DNA of 64,000 bases from positions 11,904,001 to 11,968,000 of the forward strand of contig OZ059895.1 in assembly GCA_964057225.1 (NCBI GenBank). Reading direction: 5' to 3'. Shown here piece by piece: positions 1-14,704 of this stretch. The number at the start of each line of letters is the position of its first letter. The first letter of the stretch is position 1. The translations under genes were made by a program, and so were the position numbers. This DNA is from Auanema rhodensis. Lineage: Eukaryota > Nematoda > Chromadorea > Rhabditida > Rhabditidae. The notes beneath the pieces were generated by a model. That model did not search any database. It was not told the origin of the DNA and saw only the letters and a program-made list of their open reading frames with translations.

Positions 1-382
1 GTTGAAAGTACGCCATGCAGCTGATTTTCAATTTTATGTCTTCCGTAACAAATGTTTTCAATTTTCCAGCAGTTTTACTTAGATAGCTCAACCCAAGGCA
101 TTAAAATATCTTCAATCTTATTTCTATATTACAGTTATAAACCAGTAGTTTATGAACCTTAATCTTAACTTTACTGTTTCTATCTATTTCCTATTAAAAC
201 AAACGTTGTTTAAACACTATACAACTGTGAAACCTTTTTTAATTTATTGTATTTGGAGCTCATAAGATTCAATATTATCGAGGGATTTAGATGTAACGTG
301 GAAAATTACATAACTAACATGAAATTGGAAAAAAAACAATAACGAGGATAAATATGTAAATCATTGAATATCAGATATTTCC

Positions 383-415
383 GCTTACGACCATACCACG
401 TTGAAAGTACGCCAT
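383..415 (+). pseudogene. 5S rRNA head fragment (nt 1-33), representative
   Basis: Identical to the first 33 nt of the full 5S genes in this window. It lacks helix partners, the A box, intermediate element and C box, so it should be neither a functional rRNA nor a Pol III gene by itself. It stands for about 99 equivalents. Rare variants include CTTACAACC (for example 13381, 42375, 52716), CGCCGTGC (22437, 23235) and TTGAATG (10818). Confidence 0.85.
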
Positions 416-532
416 GCAGCTGATTTTCAATTTTATCTCTTCCGTAACAAAAGTTTTCAATTTTCCAGCAGTTTTACTTAGATAGCTCAACCCAAGGCAT
501 TAAAATATCTTCAATCTTATTTCTATATTACA

Positions 533-556
533 GTTATAAACCAGTAGTTTATGAAC
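533..556 (+). other. spacer inverted repeat (GTTATAAAC-n5-GTTTATGAAC)
   Basis: Imperfect hairpin in the middle of the spacer, present in almost every unit of the array. It could be a structural element of a spacer transcript or have no role. No Sm site or 22-nt leader of known type was recognised next to it. Confidence 0.3.
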
Positions 557-1978
557 CTTCATCTTAACTTTACTGTTTCTATCTATTTCCTATTGAAACA
601 AACATTGTTTAAACACTATACAACTGTGAAACCTTTTTTAATTTATTGTATTTGGATCTCATAAGATTTGATATCATCGAGGGATTTAGATGTTACGTAG
701 AAAATTACATAACTAACATGAAATTGGAAAAAAAACAATAACGAGGATAAGTATGTAGATCATTGAATATCAGATATTTTCGCTTACGACCATACCACGT
801 TGAAAGTACGCCATGCAGCTGATTTTCAATTTTATCTCTTCCGTAACAAATGTTTTCAATTTTCCAGCAGTTTTACTTAGATAGCTCAACCCAAGGCATT
901 AAAATATCTTCAATCTTATTTCTATATTACAGTTATAAACCAGTAGTTTATGAACCTTCATCTTAACTTTACTGTTTCTTTCTATTTCCTATTGAAACAA
1001 ACATTGTTTAAACACTATACAACTGTGAAACCTTTTTTAATTTATTGTATTTGGAGCTCATAAGATTCAATATCATCGAGGGATTTAGATGTAACGTGGA
1101 AAATTACATAACTAACATGAAATTGGAAAAAAAACAATAACGAGGATAAGTATGTAAATCATTGAATATCAGATATTTCCGCTTACGACCATACCACGTT
1201 GAAAGTACGCCATGCAGCTGATTTTCAATTTTATCTCTTCCGTAACAAAAGTTTTCAATTTTCCAGCAGTTTTACTTAGATAGCTCAACCCAAGGCATTA
1301 AAATATCTTCAATCTTATTTCTATATTACAGTTATAAACCAGTAGTTTATGAACCTTAATCTTAACTTTACTGTTTCTATCTATTTCCTGTTAAAACAAA
1401 CGTTGTTTAAACACTATACAACTGTGAAACCTTTTTTAATTTATTGTATTTGGAGCTCATAAGATTCAATATCATCGAGGGATTTAGATGTAACGTGGAA
1501 AATTACATAACTAACATGAAATTGGAAAAAAAACAATAACGAGGATAAGTATGTAAATTATTGAATATCAGATATTTCCGCTTACGACCATACCACGTTG
1601 AAAGTACGCCATGCAGCTGATTTTCAATTTTATCTCTTCCGTAACAAATGTTTTCAATTTTCCAGCAGTTTTACTTAGATAGCTCAACCCAAGGCATTAA
1701 AATATCTTCAATCTTATTTCTATATTACAGTTATAAACCAGTAGTTTATGAACCTTCATCTTAACTTTACTGTTTCTATCTATTTCCTATTGAAACAAAC
1801 TTTGTTTAAACACTATACAACTGTGAAACCTTTTTTAATTTATTGTATTTGGATCTCATAAGATTTGATATCATCGAGGGATTTAGATGTTACGTAGAAA
1901 ATTACATAACTAACATGAAATTGGAAAAAAAACAATAACGAGGATAAGTATGTAGATCATTGAATATCAGATATTTTC

Positions 1979-2097
1979 GCTTACGACCATACCACGTTAA
2001 AAGTACGCCATCCCGTCCGATCTGGCAAGTCAAACAACGTTGGGCCCGGTTAGTACTTGGATCGGAGACGGCTTCTGAATCCCGGGTGCCGTAAGCA
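1979..2097 (+). rRNA. 5S rRNA, class B
   Basis: Full-length 119 nt with helix I ends GCTTACG/CGTAAGC. It has the class B changes plus G21A, which breaks the G21-C57 pair of helix II. The sequence after the gene (GCAGTTC) also differs from other copies. Probably a decayed copy. Confidence 0.8.
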
Positions 2098-2519
2098 GTT
2101 CAAATTTTTTTAACGATCATACCACGTTGAAAGTACGCCATGCAGCTGATTTTCAATTTTATCTCTTTCGTAACAAAAGTTTTCAAATTTCCAGCAGTTT
2201 TACTTAGATAGCTCAACCCAAGGCATTAAAATATCTTTAATCTTATTTCTATATTACAGTTATAAACCAGTAGTTTATGAACCTTCATCTTAACTTTACT
2301 GTTTCTTTCTATTTCCTATTGAAACAAACATTGTTTAAACACTATACAACTGTGAAACCTTTTTTAATTTATTGTATTTGGATCTCATAAGATTCAATAT
2401 TATCGAGGGATTTAGATGTAACGTGGAAAATTACATAACTAACATGAAATTGGAAACAACTATAACGAGGATAAGTATGTGAATCATTGAATATCAGATA
2501 TTTTCGCTCACGACCATAC

Positions 2520-4640
2520 CACGTTGAAAGTACGCCATGCAGCTGATTTTCAATTTTATCTCTTCCGTAACAAAAGTTTTCAATTTTCCAGCAGTTTTAC
2601 TTAGATAGCTCAACCCAAGGCATTAAAATATCTTCAACCTTATTTCTATATTACAGTTATAAACCAGTAGTTTATGAACCTTCATCTTAACTTTACTGTT
2701 TCTTTCTATTTCCTATTGAAACAAACATTGTTTAAACACTATACAACTGTGAAACCTTTTTTAATTTATTGTATTTGGATCTCATAAGATTTGATATCAT
2801 CGACGGATTTAGATGTTACGTAGAAAATTACATAACTAACATGAAATTGGAAAAAAAACAATAACGAGGATAAGTATGTAGATCATTGAATATCAGATAT
2901 TTTCGCTTACGACCATACCACGTTGAAAGTACGCCATGCAGCTGATTTTCAATTTTATTTCTTCCGTAACAAAAGTTTTCAATTTTCCAGCAGTTTTACT
3001 TAGATAGCTCAACCCAATGCATTAAAATATCTTCAATCTTATTTCTATATTACAGTTATAAACCAGTAGTTTATGAACCTTCATCTTAACTTTACTGTTT
3101 CTATCTATTTCCTATTAAAACAAACGTTGTTTAAACACTATACAACTGTGAAACCTTTTTTAATTTATTGTATTTGGAGCTCATAAGATTCAATATCATT
3201 GAGGGATTTAGATGTAACGTGGAAAATTACATAACTAACATGAAATTGGAAAAAAAACAATAACGAGGATAAGTATGTAAATCATTGAATATCAGATATT
3301 TCCGCTTACGACCATACCACGTTGAAAGTACGCCATGCAGCTGATTTTCAATTTTATCTCTTCCGTAACAAATGTTTTCAATTTTCCAGCAGTTTTACTT
3401 AGATAGCTCAACCCAAGGCATTAAAATATCTTCAATCTTATTTCTATATTACAGTTATAAACCAGTAGTTTATGAACCTTAATCTTAACTTTACTGTTTC
3501 TATCTATTTCCTATTAAAACAAACGTTGTTTAAACACTATACAACTGTGAAACCTTTTTTAATTTATTGTATTTGGAGCTCATAAGATTCAATATTATCG
3601 AGGGATTTAGATGTAACGTGGAAAATTACATAACTAACATGAAATTGGAAAAAAAACAATAACGAGGATAAATATGTAAATCATTGAATATCAGATATTT
3701 CCGCTTACAACCATACCACGTTGAAAGTACGCCATGCAGCTGATTTTCAAATTTATCTCTTCCGTAACAAATGTTTTCAATTTTCCAGCAGTTTTACTTA
3801 GATAGCTCAACCCAAGGCATTAAAATATCTTTAATCTTATTTCTATATTACAGTTATAAACCAGTAGTTTATGAACCTTCATCTTAACTTTACTGTTTCT
3901 ATCTATTTCCTATTGAAACAAACATTGTTTAAACACTATACAACTGTGAAACCTTTTTTAATTTATTGTATTTGGATCTCATAAGATTTGATATCATCGA
4001 GGGATTTAGATGTTACGTAGAAAATTACATAACTAACATGAAATTGGAAAAAAAACAATAACGAGGATAAGTATGTAGATCATTGAATATCAGATATTTT
4101 CGCTTACGACCATACCACGTTGAAAGTACGCCATCCCGTCCGATCTGGCAAGTCAAACAACGTTGGGCCCGGTTAGTACTTGGATCGGAGACGGCTTCTG
4201 AATCCCGGGTGCCGTAACCATTTCAAATTTTTTTAACGATCATATCACGTTGAAAGTACGCCATGCAGCTGATTTTCAATTTTATGTCTTCCGTAACAAA
4301 TGTTTTCAATTTTCCAGCAGTTTTACTTAGATAGCTCAACCCAAGGCATTAAAATATCTTCAATCTTATTTCTATATTACAGTTATAAACCAGTAGTTTA
4401 TGAACCTTAATCTTAACTTTACTGTTTCTATCTATTTCCTATTAAAACAAACGTTGTTTAAACACTATACAACTGTGAAACCTTTTTTAATTTATTGTAT
4501 TTGGAGCTCATAAGATTCAATATTATCGAGGGATTTAGATGTAACGTGGAAAATTACATAACTAACATGAAATTGGAAAAAAAACAATAACGAGGATAAA
4601 TATGTAAATCATTGAATATCAGATATTTCCGCTTACGACC
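2520..4640 (+). repeat. block repeated at 9675-bp offset (12.2-14.3 kb)
   Basis: Private variants TCTTCAACC (2631 and 12306), ATCGACGG, TTATTTCTTCC, CAATGCAT and GTCTTCC recur in the same order at 12195-14315. The genes at 4102 and 13777 are partners, although only the first has G117C. Confidence 0.8.
4102..4220 (+). rRNA. 5S rRNA, class B with helix I defect
   Basis: Class B copy with an extra G117C (end reads GTAACCA), which removes the C2-G117 pair of helix I. It shares this defect with the copy at 8675, so the two descend from one duplicated block. Confidence 0.78.
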
Positions 4641-7600
4641 ATACCACGTTGAAAGTACGCCATGCAGCTGATTTTCAATTTTATCTCTTCCGTAACAAAA
4701 GTTTTCAATTTTCCAGCAGTTTTACTTAGATAGCTCAACCCAAGGCATTAAAATATCTTCAATCTTATTTCTATATTACAGTTATAAACCAGTAGTTTAT
4801 GAACCTTCATCTTAACTTTACTGTTTCTATCTATTTCCTATTGAAACAAACATTGTTTAAACACTATACAACTGTGAAACCTTTTTTAATTTATTGTATT
4901 TGGATCTCATAAGATTTGATATCATCGAGGGATTTAGATGTTACGTAGAAAATTACATAACTAACATGAAATTGGAAAAAAAACAATAACGAGGATAAGT
5001 ATGTAGATCATTGAATATCAGATATTTTCGCTTACGACCATACCACGTTGAAAGTACGCCATGCAGCTGATTTTCAATTTTATCTCTTCCGTAACAAATG
5101 TTTTCAATTTTCCAGCAGTTTTACTTAGATAGCTCAACCCAAGGCATTAAAATATCTTCAATCTTATTTCTATATTACAGTTATAAACCAGTAGTTTATG
5201 AACCTTCATCTTAACTTTACTGTTTCTTTCTATTTCCTATTGAAACAAACATTGTTTAAACACTATACAACTGTGAAACCTTTTTTAATTTATTGTATTT
5301 GGAGCTCATAAGATTCAATATCATCGAGGGATTTAGATGTAACGTGGAAAATTACATAACTAACATGAAATTGGAAAAAAAACAATAACGAGGATAAGTA
5401 TGTAAATCATTGAATATCAGATATTTCCGCTTACGACCATACCACGTTGAAAGTACGCCATGCAGCTGATTTTCAATTTTATCTCTTCCGTAACAAAAGT
5501 TTTCAATTTTCCAGCAGTTTTACTTAGATAGCTCAACCCAAGGCATTAAAATATCTTCAATCTTATTTCTATATTACAGTTATAAACCAGTAGTTTATGA
5601 ACCTCAATCTTAACTTTACTGTTTCTATCTATTTCCTATTAAAACAAACGTTGTTTAAACACTATACAACTGTGAAACCTTTTTTAATTTATTGTATTTG
5701 GAGCTCATAAGATTCAATATCATCGAGGGATTTAGATGTAACGTGGAAAATTACATAACTAACATGAAATTGGAAAAAAAACAATAACGAGGATAAATAT
5801 GTAAATCATTGAATATCAGATATTTCCGCTTACGACCATACCACGTTGAAAGTACGCCATGCAGCTGATTTTCAATTTTATCTCTTCCGTAACAAAAGTT
5901 TTCAATTTTCCAGCAGTTTTACTTAGATAGCTCAACCCAAGGCATTAAAATATCTTCAATCTTATTTCTATATTACAGTTATAAACCAGTAGTTTATGAA
6001 CCTTCATCTTAACTTTACTGTTTCTATCTATTTCCTATTGAAACAAACATTGTTTAAACACTATACAACTGTGAAACCTTTTTTAATTTATTGTATTTGG
6101 ATCTCATAAGATTTGATATCATCGAGGGATTTAGATGTTACGTAGAAAATTACATAACTAACATGAAATTGGAAAAAAAACAATAACGAGGATAAGTATG
6201 TAGATCATTGAATATCAGATATTTTCGCTTACGACCATACCACGTTGAAAGTACGCCATGCAGCTGATTTTCAATTTTATCTCTTCCGTAACAAATGTTT
6301 TCAATTTTCCAGCAGTTTTACTTAGATAGCTCAACCCAAGGCATTAAAATATCTTCAATCTTATTTCTATATTACAGTTATAAACCAGTAGTTTATGAAC
6401 CTTCATCTTAACTTTACTGTTTCTTTCTATTTCCTATTGAAACAAACATTGTTTAAACACTATACAACTGTGAAACCTTTTTTAATTTATTGTATTTGGA
6501 GCTCATAAGATTCAATATCATCGAGGGATTTAGATGTAACGTGGAAAATTACATAACTAACATGAAATTGGAAAAAAAACAATAACGAGGATAAGTATGT
6601 AAATCATTGAATATCAGATATTTCCGCTTACGACCATACCACGTTGAAAGTACGCCATGCAGCTGATTTTCAATTTTATCTCTTCCGTAACAAAAGTTTT
6701 CAATTTTCCAGCAGTTTTACTTAGATAGCTCAACCCAAGGCATTAAAATATCTTCAATCTTATTTCTATATTACAGTTATAAACCAGTAGTTTATGAACC
6801 TCAATCTTAACTTTACTGTTTCTATCTATTTCCTATTAAAACAAACGTTGTTTAAACACTATACAACTGTGAAACCTTTTTTAATTTATTGTATTTGGAG
6901 CTCATAAGATTCAATATCATCGAGGGATTTAGATGTAACGTGGAAAATTACATAACTAACATGAAATTGGAAAAAAAACAATAACGAGGATAAGTATGTA
7001 AATCATTGAATATCAGATATTTCCGCTTACGACCATACCACGTTGAAAGTACGCCATGCAGCTGATTTTCAATTTTATCTCTTCCGTAACAAATGTTTTC
7101 AATTTTCCAGCAGTTTTACTTAGATAGCTCAACCCAAGGCATTAAAATATCTTCAATCTTATTTCTATATTACAGTTATAAACCAGTAGTTTATGAACCT
7201 TCATCTTAACTTTACTGTTTCTATCTATTTCCTATTGAAACAAACGTTGTTTAAACACTATACAACTGTGAAACCTTTTTTAATTTATTGTATTTGGAGC
7301 TCATAAGATTCAATATCATTGAGGGATTTAGATGTAACGTGGAAAATTACATAACTAACATGAAATTGGAAAAAAAACAATAACGAGGATAAGTATGTAA
7401 ATCATTGAATATCAGATATTTCCGCTTACGACCATACCACGTTGAAAGTACGCCATGCAGCTGATTTTCAATTTTATCTCTTCCGTAACAAATGTTTTCA
7501 ATTTTCCAGCAGTTTTACTTAGATAGCTCAACCCAAGGCATTAAAATATCTTCAATCTTATTTCTATATTACAGTTATAAACCAGTAGTTTATGAACCTT

Positions 7601-7913
7601 AATCTTAACTTTACTGTTTCTATCTATTTCCTATTAAAACAAACGTTGTTTAAACACTATACAACTGTGAAACCTTTTTTAATTTATTGTATTTGGAGCT
7701 CATAAGATTCAATATCATCGAGGGATTTAGATGTAACGTGGAAAATTACATAACTAACATGAAATTGGAAAAAAAACAATAACGAGGATAAGTATGTAAA
7801 TCATTGAATATCAGATATTTCCGCTTACGACCATACCACGTTGAAAGTACGCCATGCAGCTGATTTTCAATTTTATCTCTTCCGTAACAAAAGTTTTCAA
7901 TTTTCCAGCAGTT

Positions 7914-8021
7914 TTACTTAGATAGCTCAACCCAAGGCATTAAAATATCTTCAATCTTATTTCTATATTACTTAGATAGCTCAACCCAAGGCATTAAAAT
8001 ATCTTCAATCTTATTTCTATA
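7914..8021 (+). repeat. 54-bp internal spacer duplication
   Basis: A 54-bp piece of spacer (TTACTTAGATAGC to CTATA) is present twice in tandem. Both the start and the following base pairs read TTAC, so slippage or end joining at a 4-bp microhomology fits. The same event is seen at 11689, so it was copied with a larger block. Confidence 0.92.
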
Positions 8022-8674
8022 TTACAGTTATAAACCAGTAGTTTATGAACCTCAATCTTAACTTTACTGTTTCTATCTATTTCCTATTAAAACAAACGTT
8101 GTTTAAACACTATACAACTGTGAAACCTTTTTTAATTTATTGTATTTGGAGCTCATAAGATTCAATATCATCGAGGGATTTAGATGTAACGTGGAAAATT
8201 ACATAACTAACATGAAATTGGAAAAAAAACAATAACGAGGATAAATATGTAAATCATTGAATATCAGATATTTCCGCTTACAACCATACCACGTTGAAAG
8301 TACGCCATGCAGCTGATTTTCAATTTTATCTCTTCCGTAATAAATGTTTTCAATTTTCCAGCAGTTTTACTTAGATAGCTCAACCCAAGGCATTAAAATA
8401 TCTTTAATCTTATTTCTATATTACAGTTATAAACCAGTAGTTTATGAACCTTCATCTTAACTTTACTGTTTCTATCTATTTCCTATTGAAACAAACATTG
8501 TTTAAACACTATACAACTGTGAAACCTTTTTTAATTTATTGTATTTGGATCTCATAAGATTTGATATCATCGAGGGATTTAGATGTTACGTAGAAAATTA
8601 CATAACTAACATGAAATTGGAAAAAAAACAATAACGAGGATAAGTATGTAGATCATTGAATATCAGATATTTTC

Positions 8675-8793
8675 GCTTACGACCATACCACGTTGAAAGT
8701 ACGCCATCCCGTCCGATCTGGCAAGTCAAACAACGTTGGGCCCGGTTAGTACTTGGATCGGAGACGGCTTCTGAATCCCGGGTGCCGTAACCA
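8675..8793 (+). rRNA. 5S rRNA, class B with helix I defect
   Basis: Class B copy with the same G117C as the copy at 4102. It is preceded by ten truncated units, the longest gene-free run in the window. Confidence 0.78.
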
Positions 8794-11688
8794 TTTCAAA
8801 TTTTTTTAACGATCATATCACGTTGAAAGTACGCCATGCAGCTGATTTTCAATTTTATGTCTTCCGTAACAAATGTTTTCAATTTTCCAGCAGTTTTACT
8901 TAGATAGCTCAACCCAAGGCATTAAAATATCTTCAATCTTATTTCTATATTACAGTTATAAACCAGTAGTTTATGAACCTTAATCTTAACTTTACTGTTT
9001 CTATCTATTTCCTATTAAAACAAACGTTGTTTAAACACTATACAACTGTGAAACCTTTTTTAATTTATTGTATTTGGAGCTCATAAGATTCAATATTATC
9101 GAGGGATTTAGATGTAACGTGGAAAATTACATAACTAACATGAAATTGGAAAAAAAACAATAACGAGGATAAATATGTAAATCATTGAATATCAGATATT
9201 TCCGCTTACGACCATACCACGTTGAAAGTACGCCATGCAGCTGATTTTCAATTTTATCTCTTCCGTAACAAAAGTTTTCAATTTTCCAGCAGTTTTACTT
9301 AGATAGCTCAACCCAAGGCATTAAAATATCTTCAATCTTATTTCTATATTACAGTTATAAACCAGTAGTTTATGAACCTTCATCTTAACTTTACTGTTTC
9401 TATCTATTTCCTATTGAAACAAACATTGTTTAAACACTATACAACTGTGAAACCTTTTTTAATTTATTGTATTTGGATCTCATAAGATTTGATATCATCG
9501 AGGGATTTAGATGTTACGTAGAAAATTACATAACTAACATGAAATTGGAAAAAAAACAATAACGAGGATAAGTATGTAGATCATTGAATATCAGATATTT
9601 TCGCTTACGACCATACCACGTTGAAAGTACGCCATGCAGCTGATTTTCAATTTTATCTCTTCCGTAACAAATGTTTTCAATTTTCCAGCAGTTTTACTTA
9701 GATAGCTCAACCCAAGGCATTAAAATATCTTCAATCTTATTTCTATATTACAGTTATAAACCAGTAGTTTATGAACCTTCATCTTAACTTTACTGTTTCT
9801 TTCTATTTCCTATTGAAACAAACATTGTTTAAACACTATACAACTGTGAAACCTTTTTTAATTTATTGTATTTGGAGCTCATAAGATTCAATATCATCGA
9901 GGGATTTAGATGTAACGTGGAAAATTACATAACTAACATGAAATTGGAAAAAAAACAATAACGAGGATAAGTATGTAAATCATTGAATATCAGATATTTC
10001 CGCTTACGACCATACCACGTTGAAAGTACGCCATGCAGCTGATTTTCAATTTTATCTCTTCCGTAACAAAAGTTTTCAATTTTCCAGCAGTTTTACTTAG
10101 ATAGCTCAACCCAAGGCATTAAAATATCTTCAATCTTATTTCTATATTACAGTTATAAACCAGTAGTTTATGAACCTCAATCTTAACTTTACTGTTTCTA
10201 TCTATTTCCTATTAAAACAAACGTTGTTTAAACACTATACAACTGTGAAACCTTTTTTAATTTATTGTATTTGGAGCTCATAAGATTCAATATCATCGAG
10301 GGATTTAGATGTAACGTGGAAAATTACATAACTAACATGAAATTGGAAAAAAAACAATAACGAGGATAAGTATGTAAATCATTGAATATCAGATATTTCC
10401 GCTTACGACCATACCACGTTGAAAGTACGCCATGCAGCTGATTTTCAATTTTATCTCTTCCGTAACAAATGTTTTCAATTTTCCAGCAGTTTTACTTAGA
10501 TAGCTCAACCCAAGGCATTAAAATATCTTCAATCTTATTTCTATATTACAGTTATAAACCAGTAGTTTATGAACCTTAATCTTAACTTTACTGTTTCTAT
10601 CTATTTCCTATTAAAACAAACGTTGTTTAAACACTATACAACTGTGAAACCTTTTTTAATTTATTGTATTTGGATCTCATAAGAATTGATATCATCGAGG
10701 GATTTAGATGTAACGTGGAAAATTACATAACTAACATGAAATTGGAAAAAAAACAATAACGAGGATAAGTATGTAAATCATTGAATATCAGATATTTCCG
10801 CTTACGACCATACCACGTTGAATGTACGCCATGCAGCTGATTTTCAATTTTATCTCTTCCGTAACAAATGTTTTCAATTTTCCAGCAGTTTTACTTAGAT
10901 AGCTCAACCCAAGGCATTAAAATATCTTCAATCTTATTTCTATATTACAGTTATAAACCAGTAGTTTATGAACCTTCATCTTAACTTTACTGTTTCTATC
11001 TATTTCCTATTGAAACAAACGTTGTTTAAACACTATACAACTGTGAAACCTTTTTTAATTTATTGTATTTGGAGCTCATAAGATTCAATATCATTGAGGG
11101 ATTTAGATGTAACGTGGAAAATTACATAACTAACATGAAATTGGAAAAAAAACAATAACGAGGATAAGTATGTAAATCATTGAATATCAGATATTTCCGC
11201 TTACGACCATACCACGTTGAAAGTACGCCATGCAGCTGATTTTCAATTTTATCTCTTCCGTAACAAATGTTTTCAATTTTCCAGCAGTTTTACTTAGATA
11301 GCTCAACCCAAGGCATTAAAATATCTTCAATCTTATTTCTATATTACAGTTATAAACCAGTAGTTTATGAACCTTAATCTTAACTTTACTGTTTCTATCT
11401 ATTTCCTATTAAAACAAACGTTGTTTAAACACTATACAACTGTGAAACCTTTTTTAATTTATTGTATTTGAAGCTCATAAGATTCAATATCATCGAGGGA
11501 TTTAGATGTAACGTGGAAAATTACATAACTAACATGAAATTGGAAAAAAAACAATAACGAGGATAAGTATGTAAATCATTGAATATCAGATATTTCCGCT
11601 TACGACCATACCACGTTGAAAGTACGCCATGCAGCTGATTTTCAATTTTATCTCTTCCGTAACAAAAGTTTTCAATTTTCCAGCAGTT

Positions 11689-11796
11689 TTACTTAGATAG
11701 CTCAACCCAAGGCATTAAAATATCTTCAATCTTATTTCTATATTACTTAGATAGCTCAACCCAAGGCATTAAAATATCTTCAATCTTATTTCTATA
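11689..11796 (+). repeat. 54-bp internal spacer duplication, second example
   Basis: Same duplication and junction as at 7914-8021. The surrounding units are also alike, which marks this stretch (8.7-12.0 kb) as a shortened copy of 4.1-8.7 kb with two fewer units before the duplication. Confidence 0.92.
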
Positions 11797-12050
11797 TTAC
11801 AGTTATAAACCAGTAGTTTATGAACCTCAATCTTAACTTTACTGTTTCTATCTATTTCCTATTAAAACAAACGTTGTTTAAACACTATACAACTGTGAAA
11901 CCTTTTTTAATTTATTGTATTTGGAGCTCATAAGATTCAATATCATCGAGGGATTTAGATGTAACGTGGAAAATTACATAACTAACATGAAATTGGAAAA
12001 AAAACAATAACGAGGATAAGTATGTAGATCATTGAATATCAGATATTTTC

Positions 12051-12169
12051 GCTTACGACCATACCACGTTGAAAGTACGCCATCCCGTCCGATCTGGCAA
12101 GTCAAACAACGTTGGGCCCGGTTAGTACTTGGATCGGAGACGGCTTCTGAATCCCGGGTGCCGTAAGCA
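12051..12169 (+). rRNA. 5S rRNA, class B
   Basis: Class B consensus. It is preceded by a spacer whose main body is of the GGAGCTC type but whose last part is of the other type, so a recombination joint lies just upstream. Confidence 0.82.
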
Positions 12170-13776
12170 TTTCAAATTTTTTTAACGATCATACCACGTT
12201 GAAAGTACGCCATGCAGCTGATTTTCAATTTTATCTCTTCCGTAACAAAAGTTTTCAATTTTCCAGCAGTTTTACTTAGATAGCTCAACCCAAGGCATTA
12301 AAATATCTTCAACCTTATTTCTATATTACAGTTATAAACCAGTAGTTTATGAACCTTCATCTTAACTTTACTGTTTCTTTCTATTTCCTATTGAAACAAA
12401 CATTGTTTAAACACTATACAACTGTGAAACCTTTTTTAATTTATTGTATTTGGATCTCATAAGATTTGATATCATCGACGGATTTAGATGTTACGTAGAA
12501 AATTACATAACTAACATGAAATTGGAAAAAAAACAATAACGAGGATAAGTATGTAGATCATTGAATATCAGATATTTTCGCTTACGACCATACCACGTTG
12601 AAAGTACGCCATGCAGCTGATTTTCAATTTTATTTCTTCCGTAACAAAAGTTTTCAATTTTCCAGCAGTTTTACTTAGATAGCTCAACCCAATGCATCAA
12701 AATATCTTCAATCTTATTTCTATATTACAGTTATAAACCAGTAGTTTATGAACCTTCATCTTAACTTTACTGTTTCTATCTATTTCCTATTAAAACAAAC
12801 GTTGTTTAAACACTATACAACTGTGAAACCTTTTTTAATTTATTGTATTTGGAGCTCATAAGATTCAATATCATTGAGGGATTTAGATGTAACGTGGAAA
12901 ATTACATAACTAACATGAAATTGGAAAAAAAACAATAACGAGGATAAGTATGTAAATCATTGAATATCAGATATTTCCGCTTACGACCATACCACGTTGA
13001 AAGTACGCCATGCAGCTGATTTTCAATTTTATCTCTTCCGTAACAAATGTTTTCAATTTTCCAGCAGTTTTACTTAGATAGCTCAACCCAAGGCATTAAA
13101 ATATCTTCAATCTTATTTCTATATTACAGTTATAAACCAGTAGTTTATGAACCTTAATCTTAACTTTACTGTTTCTATCTATTTCCTATTAAAACAAACG
13201 TTGTTTAAACACTATACAACTGTGAAACCTTTTTTAATTTATTGTATTTGGAGCTCATAAGATTCAATATTATCGAGGGATTTAGATGTAACGTGGAAAA
13301 TTACATAACTAACATGAAATTGGAAAAAAAACAATAACGAGGATAAATATGTAAATCATTGAATATCAGATATTTCCGCTTACAACCATACCACGTTGAA
13401 AGTACGCCATGCAGCTGATTTTCAATTTTATCTCTTCCGTAACAAATGTTTTCAAATTTCCAGCAGTTTTACTTAGATAGCTCAACCCAAGGCATTAAAA
13501 TATCTTTAATCTTATTTCTATATTACAGTTATAAACCAGTAGTTTATGAACCTTCATCTTAACTTTACTGTTTCTATCTATTTCCTATTGAAACAAACAT
13601 TGTTTAAACACTATACAACTGTGAAACCTTTTTTAATTTATTGTATTTGGATCTCATAAGATTTGATATCATCGAGGGATTTAGATGTTACGTAGAAAAT
13701 TACATAACTAACATGAAATTGGAAAAAAAACAATAACGAGGATAAGTATGTAGATCATTGAATATCAGATATTTTC

Positions 13777-13895
13777 GCTTACGACCATACCACGTTGAAA
13801 GTACGCCATCCCGTCCGATCTGGCAAGTCAAACAACGTTGGGCCCGGTTAGTACTTGGATCGGAGACGGCTTCTGAATCCCGGGTGCCGTAAGCA
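13777..13895 (+). rRNA. 5S rRNA, class B
   Basis: Class B consensus. It lies at a constant 9675-bp offset from the copy at 4102 but lacks that copy's G117C. The head copy after the gene has the CATATCACG variant. Confidence 0.82.
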
Positions 13896-14704
13896 TTTCA
13901 AATTTTTTTAACGATCATATCACGTTGAAAGTACGCCATGCAGCTGATTTTCAATTTTATGTCTTCCGTAACAAATGTTTTCAATTTTCCAGCAGTTTTA
14001 CTTAGATAGCTCAACCCAAGGCATTAAAATATCTTCAATCTTATTTCTATATTACAGTTATAAACCAGTAGTTTATGAACCTTAATCTTAACTTTACTGT
14101 TTCTATCTATTTCCTATTAAAACAAACGTTGTTTAAACACTATACAACTGTGAAACCTTTTTTAATTTATTGTATTTGGAGCTCATAAGATTCAATATTA
14201 TCGAGGGATTTAGATGTAACGTGGAAAATTACATAACTAACATGAAATTGGAAAAAAAACAATAACGAGGATAAATATGTAAATCATTGAATATCAGATA
14301 TTTCCGCTTACGACCATACCACGTTGAAAGTACGCCATGCAGCTGATTTTCAATTTTATCTCTTCCGTAACAAAAGTTTTCAATTTTCCAGCAGTTTTAC
14401 TTAGATAGCTCAACCCAAGGCATTAAAATATCTTCAATCTTATTTCTATATTACAGTTATAAACCAGTAGTTTATGAACCTTCATCTTAACTTTACTGTT
14501 TCTATCTATTTCCTATTGAAACAAACATTGTTTAAACACTATACAACTGTGAAACCTTTTTTAATTTATTGTATTTGGATCTCATAAGATTTGATATCAT
14601 CGAGGGATTTAGATGTTACGTAGAAAATTACATAACTAACATGAAATTGGAAAAAAAACAATAACGAGGATAAGTATGTAGATCATTGAATATCAGATAT
14701 TTTC

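Larger units (their letters stand above)
383..781 (+). repeat. truncated 5S unit, 399 bp (reference monomer)
   Basis: Example of the commonest unit. 5S nt 1-33 (383-415, ending CGCCAT) runs straight into the GCAGCTG start of the spacer (416-781). All of 5S downstream of nt 33 is missing, including the internal Pol III promoter and the terminator. About 99 such units occur. Spacers come in two main sequence types that differ at linked sites: GGAGCTC/GATTCAAT/GTAACGTGG versus GGATCTC/GATTTGAT/GTTACGTAG, with mixtures of the two. Confidence 0.9.

Noticed and set aside
481-560. Possible SL1 gene on the minus strand from CTCAACCCAAGGCATTAAA
   Set aside because: Resemblance to the reversed SL1 leader is weak, and no donor site or Sm site follows at the expected places.
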